64,000 bases of DNA, taken from contig CM060174.1 in NCBI GenBank assembly GCA_030549775.1, positions 69,923,466 to 69,987,465 on the forward strand, in the 5' to 3' direction. Shown piece after piece: positions 34,106-45,123 of the stretch. The notes beneath the pieces were generated by a model. That model was not told where the DNA came from, did no database searches, and worked only from the letters and a program-made list of their open reading frames with translations. Positions within the stretch are counted from its first letter, which is position 1; each line of letters starts with the position of its first letter. Source of the stretch: Tamarix chinensis. Lineage: Eukaryota; Streptophyta; Magnoliopsida; Caryophyllales; Tamaricaceae. Both the position numbers and the translations under genes were made by a program.

Positions 34106-35649
34106 TGTACTTGTATGGACTCGATAAAGAGTATGGTGTGAAAATAAATTCGATAAAGGCTGGATGAAGTAAATAATCTGATATGTATTGAATCATGATA
34201 TTTCACCTAAGAATTTGTTCTATCTTGTGTTGATATGATTGAATTCTATGCTCCTTATTATGATGCATCAGTTGTGTGAATTATGTGCTGGACTTAGTGC
34301 TTAGTTACCTTAATCAGTACGTAGCATACTGATCGCCCCTTTTATGGGTGTTGCTCATTCCCACGAGCAGAAGGCCCATCTGACGTGTTTCAGGTAGGCG
34401 ACACTTTCTATGATGCCATTGATGTCTATGAGACATCAGGTGGGGCCGAGTGATGATTAGGCTGGATCGGTATTCGGAGTGACGTGGCCAGATTTCCATT
34501 GAGATTTTTATTACTATTTTCTTTGTTTATAATTAGCACTTCAGAAACAATTTTATTATTGTAGTTATCTCCTTTCCTTGAAAACTAACTCTCGTATTTC
34601 AGATTGTGTAAAATCTTATGCGTACCTAATTTCCGTATTTATGAATTTGGATTATTCAATAATTTTATGAGTTATTTTTCTGAGCCTTAGCACTTGGTAC
34701 TAGAATGGTAGGAGTGAACCAGTCTAGTACTAAGTGTGGCGGTCGCATCCCTAGAATTTACGGTTTTAATTTATAAGTATTGTTTAAAAACAAAATGTGC
34801 AAATTTTGGGGGTGTTACACCATCAAATTCTACTCCTATTCCTCCTCCCACCTAAATACTTTTCTCCTCCAATGCCAATACGCTCCATCCCACACACCCA
34901 TGTTTGCAACTATCTCATTTTTTTGACAAGAAACTGAGAAGAGCCTTGGGAACATCTCACACAGAGTGCCTTGGCCAACCCACCTGTCATGCCAAATATT
35001 GACTTTTTTACCATCCTCTAATCAAATCTTAAGGCCCTCTATAAGAAGCTTGCTATACCTACCAAGGTTAACTATTTCTCCCTAAGTAGTCTTAACCTTG
35101 TCTTTCCCCAAAATTCCTATAATTCCTTTCCGGTTCTTAGGATACAAATCCTCTATTACTTGCTTCCACAATGCTCCCTCAGTGGTGAAAAAAAGGCCAC
35201 CACCATTAAAAATTAATGCATTATTTTTTTATGGCCAAATCGCCAACACCTAGCCCGTCCATAATCCTCAGTTTTTAAATTGTACTCCAACAAACAAGAG
35301 GTAGATTTTTCCTATCTCCATTCCTTATCCATAAAAAATTACGCTGGACACGAATGATCACCTTGAATACCCCTGTAGGAATGTTAAACATGCTCATGTA
35401 ATAGAAGAGGAGGCTATTAAGAACACTCTTGATCAGAACCAACCTTCCTGCTCTAGAAATTATCCTAGCCTTCCAGCTTTGTAGTCTCTTTTTAACCTTA
35501 TCAACTACTGGATTCCACGTCTATTTTCTTCTTAGGTTCGCGCCTAAGGGTACGCCAAGGTAGTTAATAGACAAGTGACCCACCTAACAGTTTAGAATAC
35601 CAGCCGCTGCCTCCACCTTCTTTACATCTGCACCTAACCCTATCACCTT

Positions 35650-36900
35650 TGTCTTTGAGGAGTTGATCCTGAGCCCTAACATAATGGAAAAACAGTCAAG
35701 CACCCTCCTCCAATTTGTAAAGTTTTCCTTTGATGTGTCGTAGAACACCATGGTTTCATCGGCGCACTGTAAATGAGATACCTCTAGATGACCATGTCCT
35801 ATCTTCAGCCCTCATAACCCACTAGCACCCAAACCTCTATGAGCAAGTTGATTAAACCCCTCTGTAGCCAAGATAAAGAGAAATGGAGAGAGGGGATCCC
35901 CTTTCCTGAGACCTCTCTTCATCCTAAATGGGGTAGTAGGTGACCCGTTAACAAGGATAGAAATACTAGCTATTGAAAGACATTCTTGGATCCAACCTCT
36001 CCAAGTTGCACCAAAACCCATGAGCTCCATCATAGAATCAATGAAATCCCATCTAAAGGTGTCGTAGGCCTTATGAAAGTCCAACTTGATCATCACTCCT
36101 TGTTGTCCCTTGTTCTTCTTAAACCACCTCATTTGCAACTAGTGCCTAATCAAGGATGCTTCTCCCTGTAATGAAGGTTGACTAAGTATCATTGACTAGT
36201 GGTTGAATAACCTGCTATAGCCATTCTACCATGATCTTTGCAATGACTTTATAAATGCACCCAACCATGATAATGGGTCTGAGCTGTGTCACCTCTTCTA
36301 CTTCTTGTACTTTGGGGATAAGAGTAACCAAAGTTGTATTTAGGGAGTACGGTAACCAACCTATGATAAAGAACTTCAGAACCACTTCAGCAAAATCGTC
36401 CCCTATCACATCCCACATCTTCTTGGTGAAACCCAACTAAAAACCATCATATCCAGGAGCTTTCATAGGGTCGCAAGCCCAGACGGCAGCTTTAACATCT
36501 TCTTTCTTTAAAATGCTCTCTAACCACTGTTTTTATTCAAGAGGAATTCTCTTAAAACCTTCTTCTAACATTTGGATATCCGGTAGATCGTGGCTTCCAA
36601 ATAGATCATTATTATAGGAAGTGAGCACTTCCTTAATATGCTGAGGGTTCACGACAGAAATCCCTTACACTCTGATTTTGTGGATGGTTGCCCTTCTCTT
36701 TCTAACATTAGAAATCACATGGAAGTACTTCGTACACTTGTCCTTCTCTCTAAAGCCCCTTACTCTTGATATCTCATGCCAATAGCTTTCTCTTCTTTTA
36801 TGCCACAACCATAGCCGATGTTGTAAAGTGGCTCTCCTGGCCAAAACCACCTCCGTATCAAATCTACAACTAACTATATTATCCAGCTTCTGCAACTATT
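35650..36900 (-). pseudogene. LINE ORF2 reverse transcriptase
   Basis: Minus-strand reading gives 'WDVIGDDFAEVVLKFFIIGW', 'LNTTLVTLIPKVQEVEEVTQ', 'LRPIIMVGCIYKVIAKIMVE' (RT blocks with NxTxxxLIPK and RPI.L....YK), then 'GVMIKLDFHKAYDTFRWDFI' (catalytic first Asp block KLDF.KAYD) and 'GLRKGDPLSPFLFILATEGF' (GLRQGDPLSP.LF). At about 35,775 the box normally read (F/Y)ADDT is 'QCADETMVFYD'; the second Asp is Glu. The 36,665-36,895 frame is the region before RT. Frames are broken by stops at about 36,440 and 36,140. Confidence 0.9.
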
Positions 36901-37039
36901 TTTCCAAGGTTGAGATCCTCTCTTCAAGATCCCCAAACACTATTTTATTCCAAACTCTAAGTAGTTCTTTAATCAAATTGAGCTTTTCATGGCAGGGCAC
37001 CTCTCCCAGCTTACCCAAGCAATCAGAAATAAAATTCCT

Positions 37040-37690
37040 TAATTCGAGTGTGAAAACCACATATCCCAAGCCCTAAAATGTTTAGGATCCCCCACTGTGG
37101 AGCAAAGTGACAAGCGGATCAAATTATGGTCAGACAAGGATCTCCTCAACCCCGAACAACTCAGATATGGAAAGGATACAATCCACTCATGATCAACAAA
37201 GAACCTATTGAGTAAACTATCCATTCCCGCTCTATGCCAAGTGAATTCTAGGTTTTGTAGTTTAATATCGACAAGACACAATCTATCAATCCAATCATTA
37301 AAAGACCTCATACTACACGATTCTATTGTTCTACCCCTTCTTTCCCCAAGCCACCGAACCACATTATATTCACCCATTAAGAGAATTGGTCTGTGAACAC
37401 CTTATCTCACACTCCACACTTCTTCTAACAAATGTTCCCTAGCACACACTTTAGAAAAACAATACAAAAGCATCACAGCACATTCAAAGTTATTCAAAAG
37501 AAGAATACCTTCAAGCATAATCCATCGGCTTCCAGTCTTGACCTTAGCAACTTGTAATGTCTCCATATCCCAAACGCAAATCAGACCACCTCTCCCCACT
37601 ACACTGACATCAGACCAACCTACTACATCACTGCTCCAAATCCTCCTCTTCCACACTTCTAAAACATAACTGTGCTTTCTCTTCACTAAA
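37040..37690 (-). pseudogene. LINE ORF2 endonuclease (AP-type)
   Basis: Reads 'VVGRGGLICVWDMETLQVAK', then 'MGEYNVVRWLGERRGR' (family GDFNVVR...ER.G), 'FNDWIDRLCLVDIKLQNLEF', 'TWHRAGMDSLLNRFFVDHEW' (TW......S..DRFLV..EW) and 'LRRSLSDHNLIRL' (the SDH motif with catalytic Asp-His). GDFN is altered to GEYN and DRF to NRF. Two frames overlap poorly at 37,400, showing a frameshift. Confidence 0.88.
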
Positions 37691-38639
37691 CCAAGGATCT
37701 AAGGCTTCTCTCTTGTTATAACAGACCGAATAATATAGATCTTTCCTTTCGTGCCTATCCCTTTGACAGTCTAGCTGATAATAACCATAAGTAGCTTGAA
37801 CTAAGAAGCCACCCTTCCATTTTGACAATTCTTCAAAATTCCTGCCAGCTTGTGACCTTTGACTTCTCCTTACCATAGCCAACTTGCTGACACAAGCTAA
37901 ATCATACCTCAATGATAAAACCTAGCTTCTTCCCCAACTTCCATGTTTCTACAGATTCAAAAAAATCATTAACCTCCTTTTGGCTAGTTTCTTCATATTC
38001 CTGGTCTTTCGGCGGCATCTCTCCTTCACCGCACCCCTAACCATGAAACCATGTCATTCTAAAAAAATAGGCCTTATTAAAGCCCAGAGGTGGACTTAGC
38101 TCACTGGATGAGTCTGCAGGCCCCTACCAGAAACCCGATGACTTAAAGAGATATGAGCATGATTTTCTTTAGAAGATCTCACAAAAGTCATTTGTTTTGA
38201 ACCAAAGTTAATTCAGCTGCCATGTCATAAGGTACCCCAGCTTCCTTTGTCCCCTTGGACTCTAAGCCAACAATAACCTTGATTCTCTCTTCATGAGATG
38301 TATCCTTTATAAGGGAAACTCCTTGATCCTCCTAAAAACCTATCGTCATCCTTTTTTACCAGTTACAAAGCATGTGGAGTTTTCAAGGAGTTAATGAGCT
38401 CCTCTTTGCCTCCTTTCCTCAAATAATCAATCAGGTTTACTTCCTCGCACTCTTGCCCCACATCAGCGGTCATTATTTCGACCTAGGCATATCTTCCTCC
38501 CTCATTTGGATATAGGTCTAACTCCACAACACTAATCTGGCGGTCTGTCCCAAAGGACTTTTCACCTTCCTCCATCTTCGATTGTGACCTCGACTGTTGC
38601 TGCCTACAATCCAGTCTTCCGGACCTCCATGGGAGGTAG

Positions 38640-39866
38640 TTATTTCCCATTTCCTATATGATCACTTCGAACCTAGATCCACCCACCTTAATATCCAAAA
38701 ACTCCTTGACGTCATCTAGACTAGTCGTGTCAACAAAACCCTTGCTGCCTCCATGGATTTACCCTCTTCCGTGTCCGAATCAAATCAAATCGAATTCCCC
38801 CATGGCTAGATGATATCTTGGATCACTTCCTTGCACCACACACATGAAGGAATGCCTCTTATTTCAACCCAAGTCTATCTAATGTTGCATTTATCCTCCA
38901 TCCTCCACTATCTTACTATAGGAAAGTGATAAAAAAAAAAAGAAGAAGCATGCTTTCTTCCTTCAAATCTTTCATACTCTCCTCTTTTGATTTGAATGTG
39001 AGAAGGAAAAAATATCTCCCAAGGTCCATCAACTTGCGAGTGGTACTCCAGAATCTCATCAACTCCTTCATGACTAGGCTCGTACTATAGGGTTGGTACG
39101 ATTCTACTACTAAGCTTTTTTTCAGCCACTCAAGAGTGTCCTCCTTTATCGCATAGTGAAGCACTCTAACATTTGAGTTTTGTCCAAAACCAGGGGGCTT
39201 GGCTCCTCTAGTTACCTCAGCAAAAGACCTCTAGTCCCTGTGCGTTGTTTTCCAGGTTCTACCATTTTCAACTCCGGCCTCAACTTGCTTATAAGCTTGA
39301 CTTTGATGTTCCTTCTTATCTACCTTACTATATCTAGCCTTTTTAACGAACAACTTTATCCCATGCAATAACATCTTATTTATCTTTCTTAAAGCTTCCA
39401 CTGCCTTCTCTTCTTTGAGAAACCTAATGAAATCGAAACTAAGGTTTGTAAACTATCTTTTCTTCCTACAAATATAGATATCAACTGCCCTGCCAAATTC
39501 TTCAAAGATCTCCTTGACTTCTATGGCTGGTATTCCCTTAACAAGTTTGTCTACGAAGATTGTAAAAGCTTTCTAAGGGCTATTAACCACCTGCCTTTGT
39601 CTTACCATATCCTCCCAATGTGCTTCTAACTACCTTTTAGTCGTTACACCTCCATGAGTTGCTCTTCTCTAGATGATTCGTTGCCTTTTGGCTCTCTCTC
39701 CTTAAAACCTCTCACCCATGTCCATTCTCATTTTTTTCAACTGAACTCAACCTTCCCATGATGACAAGGCCAAATTCTCTCTCAAACTCATTCCACAAAT
39801 TTCAATGTTGTGACTCTTTATAGTTTTTCGACTACCACGAGCATATCAATCGATAACAGGAGCCAT
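38640..39866 (-). pseudogene. LINE ORF1 with RRM and DUF4283
   Basis: Starts at an ATG at 39,866-39,864 ('MAPVID'). About 39,565-39,320 encodes an RRM: 'TIFVDKLVKGIPAIEVKEIF', 'EEFGRAVDIYI', a stop, then 'FDFIRFLKEEKAVEALRKIN' (RNP-like). 39,164-38,916 is a clean 82-codon DUF4283 piece: 'LEWLKKSLVVES', 'LMDLGRYFFLLTFKSKEESM'. 38,880-38,650 continues 'TWVEIRGIPSCVWCKEVIQD' with stops. RRM plus DUF4283 is the ORF1 layout of one group of plant L1 elements; the product would coat LINE RNA. No CCHC knuckle is evident. Confidence 0.82.
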
Positions 39867-39890
39867 GTTGCCCTCTAAATGAATCACCAA

Positions 39891-40567
39891 CTAATCACTA
39901 TTACACAAACAACAAAAATAGCTATAGTAAATATTAGTTACAGAAGCAATATCACAACACCACCTCACATTTATGTACATCCAATTTAAAGATGTGTAGG
40001 CATACCTATAGCTACTGAATAATCGATCATTGCACAAAAAATTAAAATAGGCTATATCATTATCCTCTATAGACATTATAGATCACCTATAAAGTAGAGA
40101 GAAGGGTATCGCTAATCCTTGATGACTATAACATATACAAAATCACAGGGAAGTCATCTACCACACACTCTTATTTTAGATGCCATCCTAAGGCTACTAC
40201 AGGTGGACTATATACAACCACCAATATGGCCACAATGGTAACCTATAGAAAAACTTCCATAATTCATTCCTTTTACTTATCATGTGAATTATTCATCAAT
40301 CATGCCATGACCACTTATTCTACCGAACACTACCCATCACTAATGTTCTTAGAAAAATTATGCATGACTAATAATAAATAAATAAAAATCAACCACTTGT
40401 ATTAACATTAACAAATATGATAATCAAAAGAATGTATCATATTCCACTTATACATCTTACATAGCAACTGTGAATAATCATGATTCACATTTTTGAATAA
40501 CTACACGATATCAAACCACAAGATCAATACAACATAAGGATGTTGAAATAGCAAAAAGACCGAGGCA
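39891..40567 (-). repeat. LTR-D, left part (probable)
   Basis: AT-rich non-coding DNA between the LINE 5' end and the young LTR element. With 47,935-50,361 it would make a unit of about 3.1 kb, close to LTR-B. No diagnostic left end was found, so the assignment is inference. Confidence 0.3.
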
Positions 40568-40572
40568 CACAC

Positions 40573-42435
40573 TGATGAGTTCGTATTTTGACACATTTTA
40601 TACCCTTATAATCTTAGTTTTTGGTAGTTTATTTAACTAATATAGGGGAATAATTATTGTTTTATGCTTAAGTAGTAAAATTTGTATAATTTTTATTATT
40701 TGAGCTAAAATGATATAAATTAATGTAAATTTAGAATAAATATTATTTATTAATATTTATTGAATTTTATTTTGCAGGTTTTGTTTTTAAATAAAAGAAA
40801 ATTAAAAAAAAAGAAATAAAAACCTTTGGACCAACGGCCAAAGGCCGAAGGCCCAAAGGCCAGCAAACGAAACAAACAGGCCTCGACGCACGGACTCAAC
40901 GAAACCAAACGGAGCACGAAACAGGGCAAGAAAAGTCAGCGTAGGGCTGACGTGGAAAGGCGCAGCGACAGAAGTAAAACGGAGGGCTGACGTGGCGTGG
41001 CACGAAACGTTAATAAAAGGACGCACGGTCTTCAAGAAAAAAAAAACGAAGGAGGCGAGAGGCAGCCTCTACCGTTTGGCAGAGAACAGGCCGCACGTCA
41101 TAGGGCAATCGGCAGAGAGAGGCGGAGCCTTCTCAGGCTCGGAAGAGAGAGCCTTTATAGGTTCGGGCGAGACGGGACAGAGAAGAACGACGCAAGCACA
41201 GTGCAAACCGCACGGAAATCGAGGAAGAACGAGGTCTGCCGTCAGCCGTCAGCGCCAGCCGAGAAAGAAGAAAAAGAAAAAAAAAAGAAATTAGTTGCAC
41301 CGAAATCAAGACCGAGGAAGGAAGAAAAATTAGAGGAAGAATTTAACATCCGGTAGAATTTATTTCAGATAAAATTAATTTTTATCTGAATAAATTCTTG
41401 ATCTTTAATTCAAAATTAATTTCGGTTATTTCTTTCTCTTATTTTTAATTTATATTTTAGATATATATTTCTGTGTAATTAATTCTTTAATTATGAGTGG
41501 CTAATTATTTATTGTTAGGGAATGAATTGAAACCCTAGATTATGGTTTGAATTATAATTTTATTTTCTTTGTTTCGTGAGATTGTTTCTTGACTCTATAT
41601 TAATTGCTATCGTTTATATGTATGATTCTGTCCAGTATAATTTATTTGGTGCATGCCTTGTTCTGGTACCTCATAAGTGACAGTATGTAGGATAAATTGC
41701 TTGCTAGGTGGCCATCTAAATATACTAGAATTTATATGTATAAATTGCAGCTAGGTTAGATAACAATTCACCTAATCGTTTTGTGATTCTAACCTAAGTG
41801 GTAAAACGTTTCGATACGTGTGGGTCAAGAAAAGGAAATACAGCTAGACATGCTTTTTGTACTAGTCTGGGTACTTAGATTGACAGCCTTCCACTTACAC
41901 TTAATGCATTAAATCTAGTTAAATATAGGAGCCGCTTGTTGCTGCTATACTGCTAGTATTTAATAGGGTTAATATTGGCGCTTTGTCGTATTAATTTAAT
42001 TAAGGGAAGTAATATAAGGTGTATAGACCTGCTTTTGGTGTGCAACTTGGTCGATCTCTTTCTCACGATTAAAAGATGACTTAGAAATAAATATTATATC
42101 TCGATCTAATCTAGTGGTGGATTTTTATTTCCCTAACATATTTCTCCTATCTGCTAGTTTCCCATCGTCTTCCATTATTTTCATTATTAGTTTATTTTAT
42201 TTTATTTAATCCTTTTATTATTTTATTCTTATTTTGATAAACCCCCATTAGTATTTTTCTTATTTATTTATTTTAGGTTATTTAGTGTTTTTATTTTATT
42301 TATAGTTTAAGCTAGTTAGATAGAGGTGAGCCCTCTCAATCCCCGGTCTAGAACGATACCCTTATTTACCAGTGCTACAATTGACAATAAGAGGGTTTAA
42401 ATTGCGTGTCGGCTACGGTCGCACCAATTTTTGGC
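40573..42435 (+). repeat. 5' LTR of the young element
   Basis: Begins TGATGAGTTCG. Contains a GC-rich block (40,825-41,275) within AT-rich DNA, an A10 run at 41,275 and a long leader-like 3' half. Small frames inside (40,992-41,356) recur in the 3' LTR simply because the LTRs are copies. The last four bases (TGGC) overlap the primer site. Confidence 0.93.
40948..41018 (+). promoter_or_regulatory. Putative LTR promoter: paired TGACGTGG and TATA-like box
   Basis: TGACGTGG occurs at 40,948-40,955 and 40,988-40,995, each in the longer match AGGGCTGACGTGG, 40 bp apart. A TAATAAAA box follows at 41,011-41,018. TGACG/ACGTGG cores are plant bZIP (TGA/ABF-type) sites. The same set is at 46,440-46,510 in the 3' LTR. 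A start near 41,045 would fit; none of this is tested. Confidence 0.55.
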
Positions 42436-42449
42436 GCCGTTGCCGGGGA
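42432..42449 (+). other. Primer-binding site complementary to tRNA-Asp
   Basis: TGGCGCCGTTGCCGGGGA is the exact complement of the 3'-terminal 18 nt, including CCA, that I recall for plant tRNA-Asp(GTC). Confidence 0.9.
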
Positions 42450-42572
42450 TTGGTAACTTCACCTTTATTTTGCTAGTATTTTTAGTTATTTTTATTTTTA
42501 GTGTTTTTGTATTTTTTCTTTTAGTTTGTTTTAGATTTTCTTAGGATTTTATTTTGATATTAACCTCTTCCT

Positions 42573-44072
42573 TTGAAGTGTTGGTATTTTCAGGTAGCTA
42601 TGAGAGGATCCTTTGGTTATGGACAACTTTACTCGAATCTTAACGCAAGAGTAAATGAGGTAAGTATGAGTAGTCTTGAAGATAAACTTAACAAACTCAC
42701 TACTCTTGTTTTGCAGGTAGCTGAAGCTATAGTTATTAATACAAGTGGAGTGTGTCATACGCAAGGAAATCCATATGCCTGCCATGAACAAGCTATGAGA
42801 GGAGGAGGATGGACACAATCTGGTGCTCAATCTTTCAATGGTTTTCAAGGACATGATCCCTATACAAGCACATACTATTCGGAAATGAGTCATCAACCCA
42901 ACTTTGGATGGGAGATGAATGATCAGTATCAAGTGCCATATCAAGACCCTTACATGCACGAATATGAAGCTTCAAAATATTATCAATATCCTCAAAAAGA
43001 TTCTTCTCCAGTTTCAGAACCCTCAAGTTCAGAAAAAATGGATAAGATTCTTGAAGAATTGATGAATGGTCAAAACCAGTTGGCAGAAAGCCAAAATCAA
43101 CTGATACAAATGAATGATCATTATTCAGTGCCATATCAAGACCCTTACATATGTGATTATGAAGCGTCAAAACATTATCAATATCCTCAACAAGAATCTT
43201 CTCCAATTTCAGAGCCCTCAAGTTCAGAAAAAATGGATAAGATTTTTGAAGCACTGACAAACAACCTAAATCAACTGGTGCAACGTCAGATTATGCAAAA
43301 TGAAAGGATGTCAGTGATAGAGGAGAAAATAGGTTATATGGTCAACCTGATGAATCAATCACAAGCACAAGAAGAGCTCTCTAGTACTTCAATTCCAAAT
43401 TCAAGTCAGAGTTATGAGGATGATGATGCCATATCCGAATGTGAGGATGAGCTAGTTGAGGAGGTTTCCATGAAAAACATTGAAGAGCAAGATCAAGTGG
43501 AAGAAGAGCCTATAAAAGTAGAAGAAGAATCTCATCAAAATGAGGATCAAGTGAACAAAGAGAAGTATATGGATGACAAGACTGTCACTTTCACCTACCA
43601 TATACCATCTTTGAACATTTATTCCCCAATTTTTCTTGGAGATAACCATAAGACACAAGGTAAGCCTTTGAACCACTCTGATTTTATTTATGCTAACTAC
43701 ACTCCTTGTTTTCCCTCTTTTAGCAGGTTATATGGATCCAAGAGTGAAGAGAGTAATCAAATCACCTTGGATACATTTAATAAGAAGCGTGATGCTCCAA
43801 AGGAGAGGTTATGTTGGAAGGATGTGTTTAAAGATTTTGAGATGGAAAAATATATTCTTCCTTCAAGAGAGAGATCACGATACATGGACATTGGGCAAAA
43901 CATTCTCTCTCTACACACGAGCTTAAACTCTATGCTAAGTAAGTTACGTTCTTGCTGGATCAAATCTTTCATTAAATCTAACATTTTGTCTTTTTCTTCC
44001 TTGCAGGATAAAGATGATCATCACAAGGAAGGATTTGGTGAAGCAGCTCTCAAGTGGACGTATCCACCTTGA
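42573..44072 (+). CDS. Intact 499-codon ORF of the non-autonomous element (gag-like?)
   Basis: The only long frame in the element. A downstream Met at 42,600 ('MRGSFGYGQLYSN') follows a TATTTTCAG acceptor-like site and may be the real start. Residues about 70-115 are Gly/Gln/Tyr-rich ('NGFQGHDPYTSTYYSEM', 'HQPNFGW'); HPNFxW also occurs in Athila-type Gag linkers. A 65-residue segment is repeated (about 119-184, then 184-249): PYQDPY, YEASK, YYQYPQ, SEPSSSEKMDKI, with predicted coiled coil after each SEKMDKI. Residues 280-335 are very acidic. No CCHC knuckle, protease DTG or RT motif. GT...AG intron candidates at 43,660-43,726 and 43,939-44,006 would change the tail. Function unknown; likely a Gag-derived or novel packaging protein. 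Confidence 0.72.
   Translation: MKCWYFQVAMRGSFGYGQLYSNLNARVNEVSMSSLEDKLNKLTTLVLQVAEAIVINTSGVCHTQGNPYACHEQAMRGGGWTQSGAQSFNGFQGHDPYTSTYYSEMSHQPNFGWEMNDQYQVPYQDPYMHEYEASKYYQYPQKDSSPVSEPSSSEKMDKILEELMNGQNQLAESQNQLIQMNDHYSVPYQDPYICDYEASKHYQYPQQESSPISEPSSSEKMDKIFEALTNNLNQLVQRQIMQNERMSVIEEKIGYMVNLMNQSQAQEELSSTSIPNSSQSYEDDDAISECEDELVEEVSMKNIEEQDQVEEEPIKVEEESHQNEDQVNKEKYMDDKTVTFTYHIPSLNIYSPIFLGDNHKTQGKPLNHSDFIYANYTPCFPSFSRLYGSKSEESNQITLDTFNKKRDAPKERLCWKDVFKDFEMEKYILPSRERSRYMDIGQNILSLHTSLNSMLSKLRSCWIKSFIKSNILSFSSLQDKDDHHKEGFGEAALKWTYPP
42930..43320 (+). repeat. 195-bp in-frame tandem duplication in the ORF
   Basis: GTGCCATATCAAGACCCTTA begins at 42,933 and again at 43,128, exactly 195 bp (65 codons) apart. 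The copies stay in frame and have diverged, with many changes silent or conservative (for example KYYQYPQKD versus KHYQYPQQE). Confidence 0.85.
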
Positions 44073-44115
44073 ACGATAAAAAACGAGATCATGTCAGGCT
44101 GAAGACATAAAAACA

Positions 44116-44140
44116 AGCGCTACTTGGGAGGCAACCCAAT
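44116..44140 (+). other. Conserved GCGCTACTTGGGAGGCAACCC block
   Basis: Located 45 bp after the ORF stop. I recall closely similar 'AAGCGCTTCTTGGGAGGCAA' sequence near the 3' coding end of Athila-type plant Ty3/gypsy elements. It supports descent of this element from that lineage. Confidence 0.45.
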
Positions 44141-44233
44141 GTGATAAGGGAGTTTTTCTATCCTTTAGTTATTTATTTATTCAGTTTGTTTTCTCCATAC
44201 CTTAAATTATATGTTTCCTTAGTTGTTTACACA

Positions 44234-44266
44234 TTGAGGACAATGTGTGATTTAAGTGTGGGGGTG
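44234..44266 (+). other. Internal polypurine-tract-like motif
   Basis: TTGAGGACAATG, a 9-bp gap, then TTAAGTGTGGGGGTG. The same two-part motif (TTGAGGACAAG ... TAAGTGTGGGGGTG) stands directly before the 3' LTR at 46,031-46,063. An extra internal polypurine tract is known in several retroelements; here it lies 1.8 kb upstream of the LTR. Confidence 0.65.
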
Positions 44267-44272
44267 CGTGTG

Positions 44273-45090
44273 TTTTATATGTAAAAAAAAAATTGAAAAA
44301 AAAATTGTTTTGATTTTTTTTAGAGTGTTTAATAATTTTAGAATGTTTAGTATTTTTAGAGTCGTAGGAACCCTTAACTAGTTAATGAGGAATATATCTT
44401 TGAAATCTAATGGAAAAGAGGATCATGAAATCGAGATAAAGTAAGTGGAGATTTTTTGTGTTGATTTTGATATAGGGAACACATATCTATGTGCCTAAAT
44501 GTGAATGGAGAAAGAACGTGTATGATTTTCTAACCACCGACATGGCATGTTGAGATTCATCACATTCCTCAGTGATCATTTGAACCATATGTACCTTCTT
44601 TTTCTGAGCGAATTTACACAAAATCATCTACTATTTCTTGGCTTCAAAATTTCTTTGTAAACCTCATATATATTTAATTGCTTTGATCAAATTATTTGCC
44701 ATAGATCTTGTAATGGACTATAGAAATTACTAGAACTTACTCTTGTGCTAGTCGAAGCTTATAGTCAAAACATGCTCTGATTGAGAAAATGATAAAGGCA
44801 GCTTAGGAATTTTTCATCACATGACCAAAGAGCTTAACCTAATTTGTGTATCCATGATGCACATCCTATAGTAACCCTTTGAGCCATACAAGGAACAAAT
44901 ACTTTTCTTCATTACCTACATTGAATAACCGTTGGGCCTTAATATCTCTACCATTGCTTAAAGCTAGTGGAAGGAAATCATATCGTTATGGATATAAAGA
45001 ATGGTTGTGTATGTGTGTATGTGAAAGAAATATATGTAATTATGCTAAGAAAGGGGATTGGTTATGTTTGGTGGAGAAAAAAAAATTTTG

Positions 45091-45123
<33 letters not shown>

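Larger units (their letters stand above)
30755..34819 (+). mobile_element. LTR-A copy 3, inserted in the LINE
   Basis: Ends ...TTTTGGGGGTGTTACA at 34,819, like copy 2. The left limit is set by where LINE coding stops (TGTATTGAC at 30,755). Length is about 4.07 kb, matching copy 2 without its hAT. In order: AT-rich start, pyrimidine tract, GC-rich block with TATAAATA at 31,684, (ATT)n tract, a segment with 'GTGCTCCAAGACC' shared with copy 2 (20,230), an AGGGTTT minisatellite, CCACCGG subrepeats, and the CCCACGAGCA and 'GCACTTGGTACTAGAAT' segments. The flanks TTATC and CCATC agree at 3 of 5 positions, so the TSD is uncertain. No gag-pol. Confidence 0.8.
29704..39890 (-). mobile_element. L1-like LINE, near full length, split by LTR-A copy 3
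   Basis: On the minus strand from 39,866: ORF1 with RRM and DUF4283, then ORF2 with endonuclease (37,690-37,040), reverse transcriptase (36,900-35,650), and, beyond a 4.07-kb LTR-A insertion, the zf-RVT end (30,754-30,325). The coding frame resumes across the insertion: 'GVEFDG' at 34,830 is followed by 'DKGDTIFWGHDSSGVF' at 30,753. A T8 run at 29,704-29,711 is the likely poly-A tail. Net length is about 6.1 kb, normal for plant L1. Multiple stops and frameshifts make it inactive. No target duplication was found. Confidence 0.88.

Noticed and set aside
42573..44072. Antisense frames at 42,549-42,959, 42,835-43,260 and 43,452-43,676
   Set aside because: Shadows of the 499-codon plus-strand ORF; they contain no domain and arise from its codon bias.
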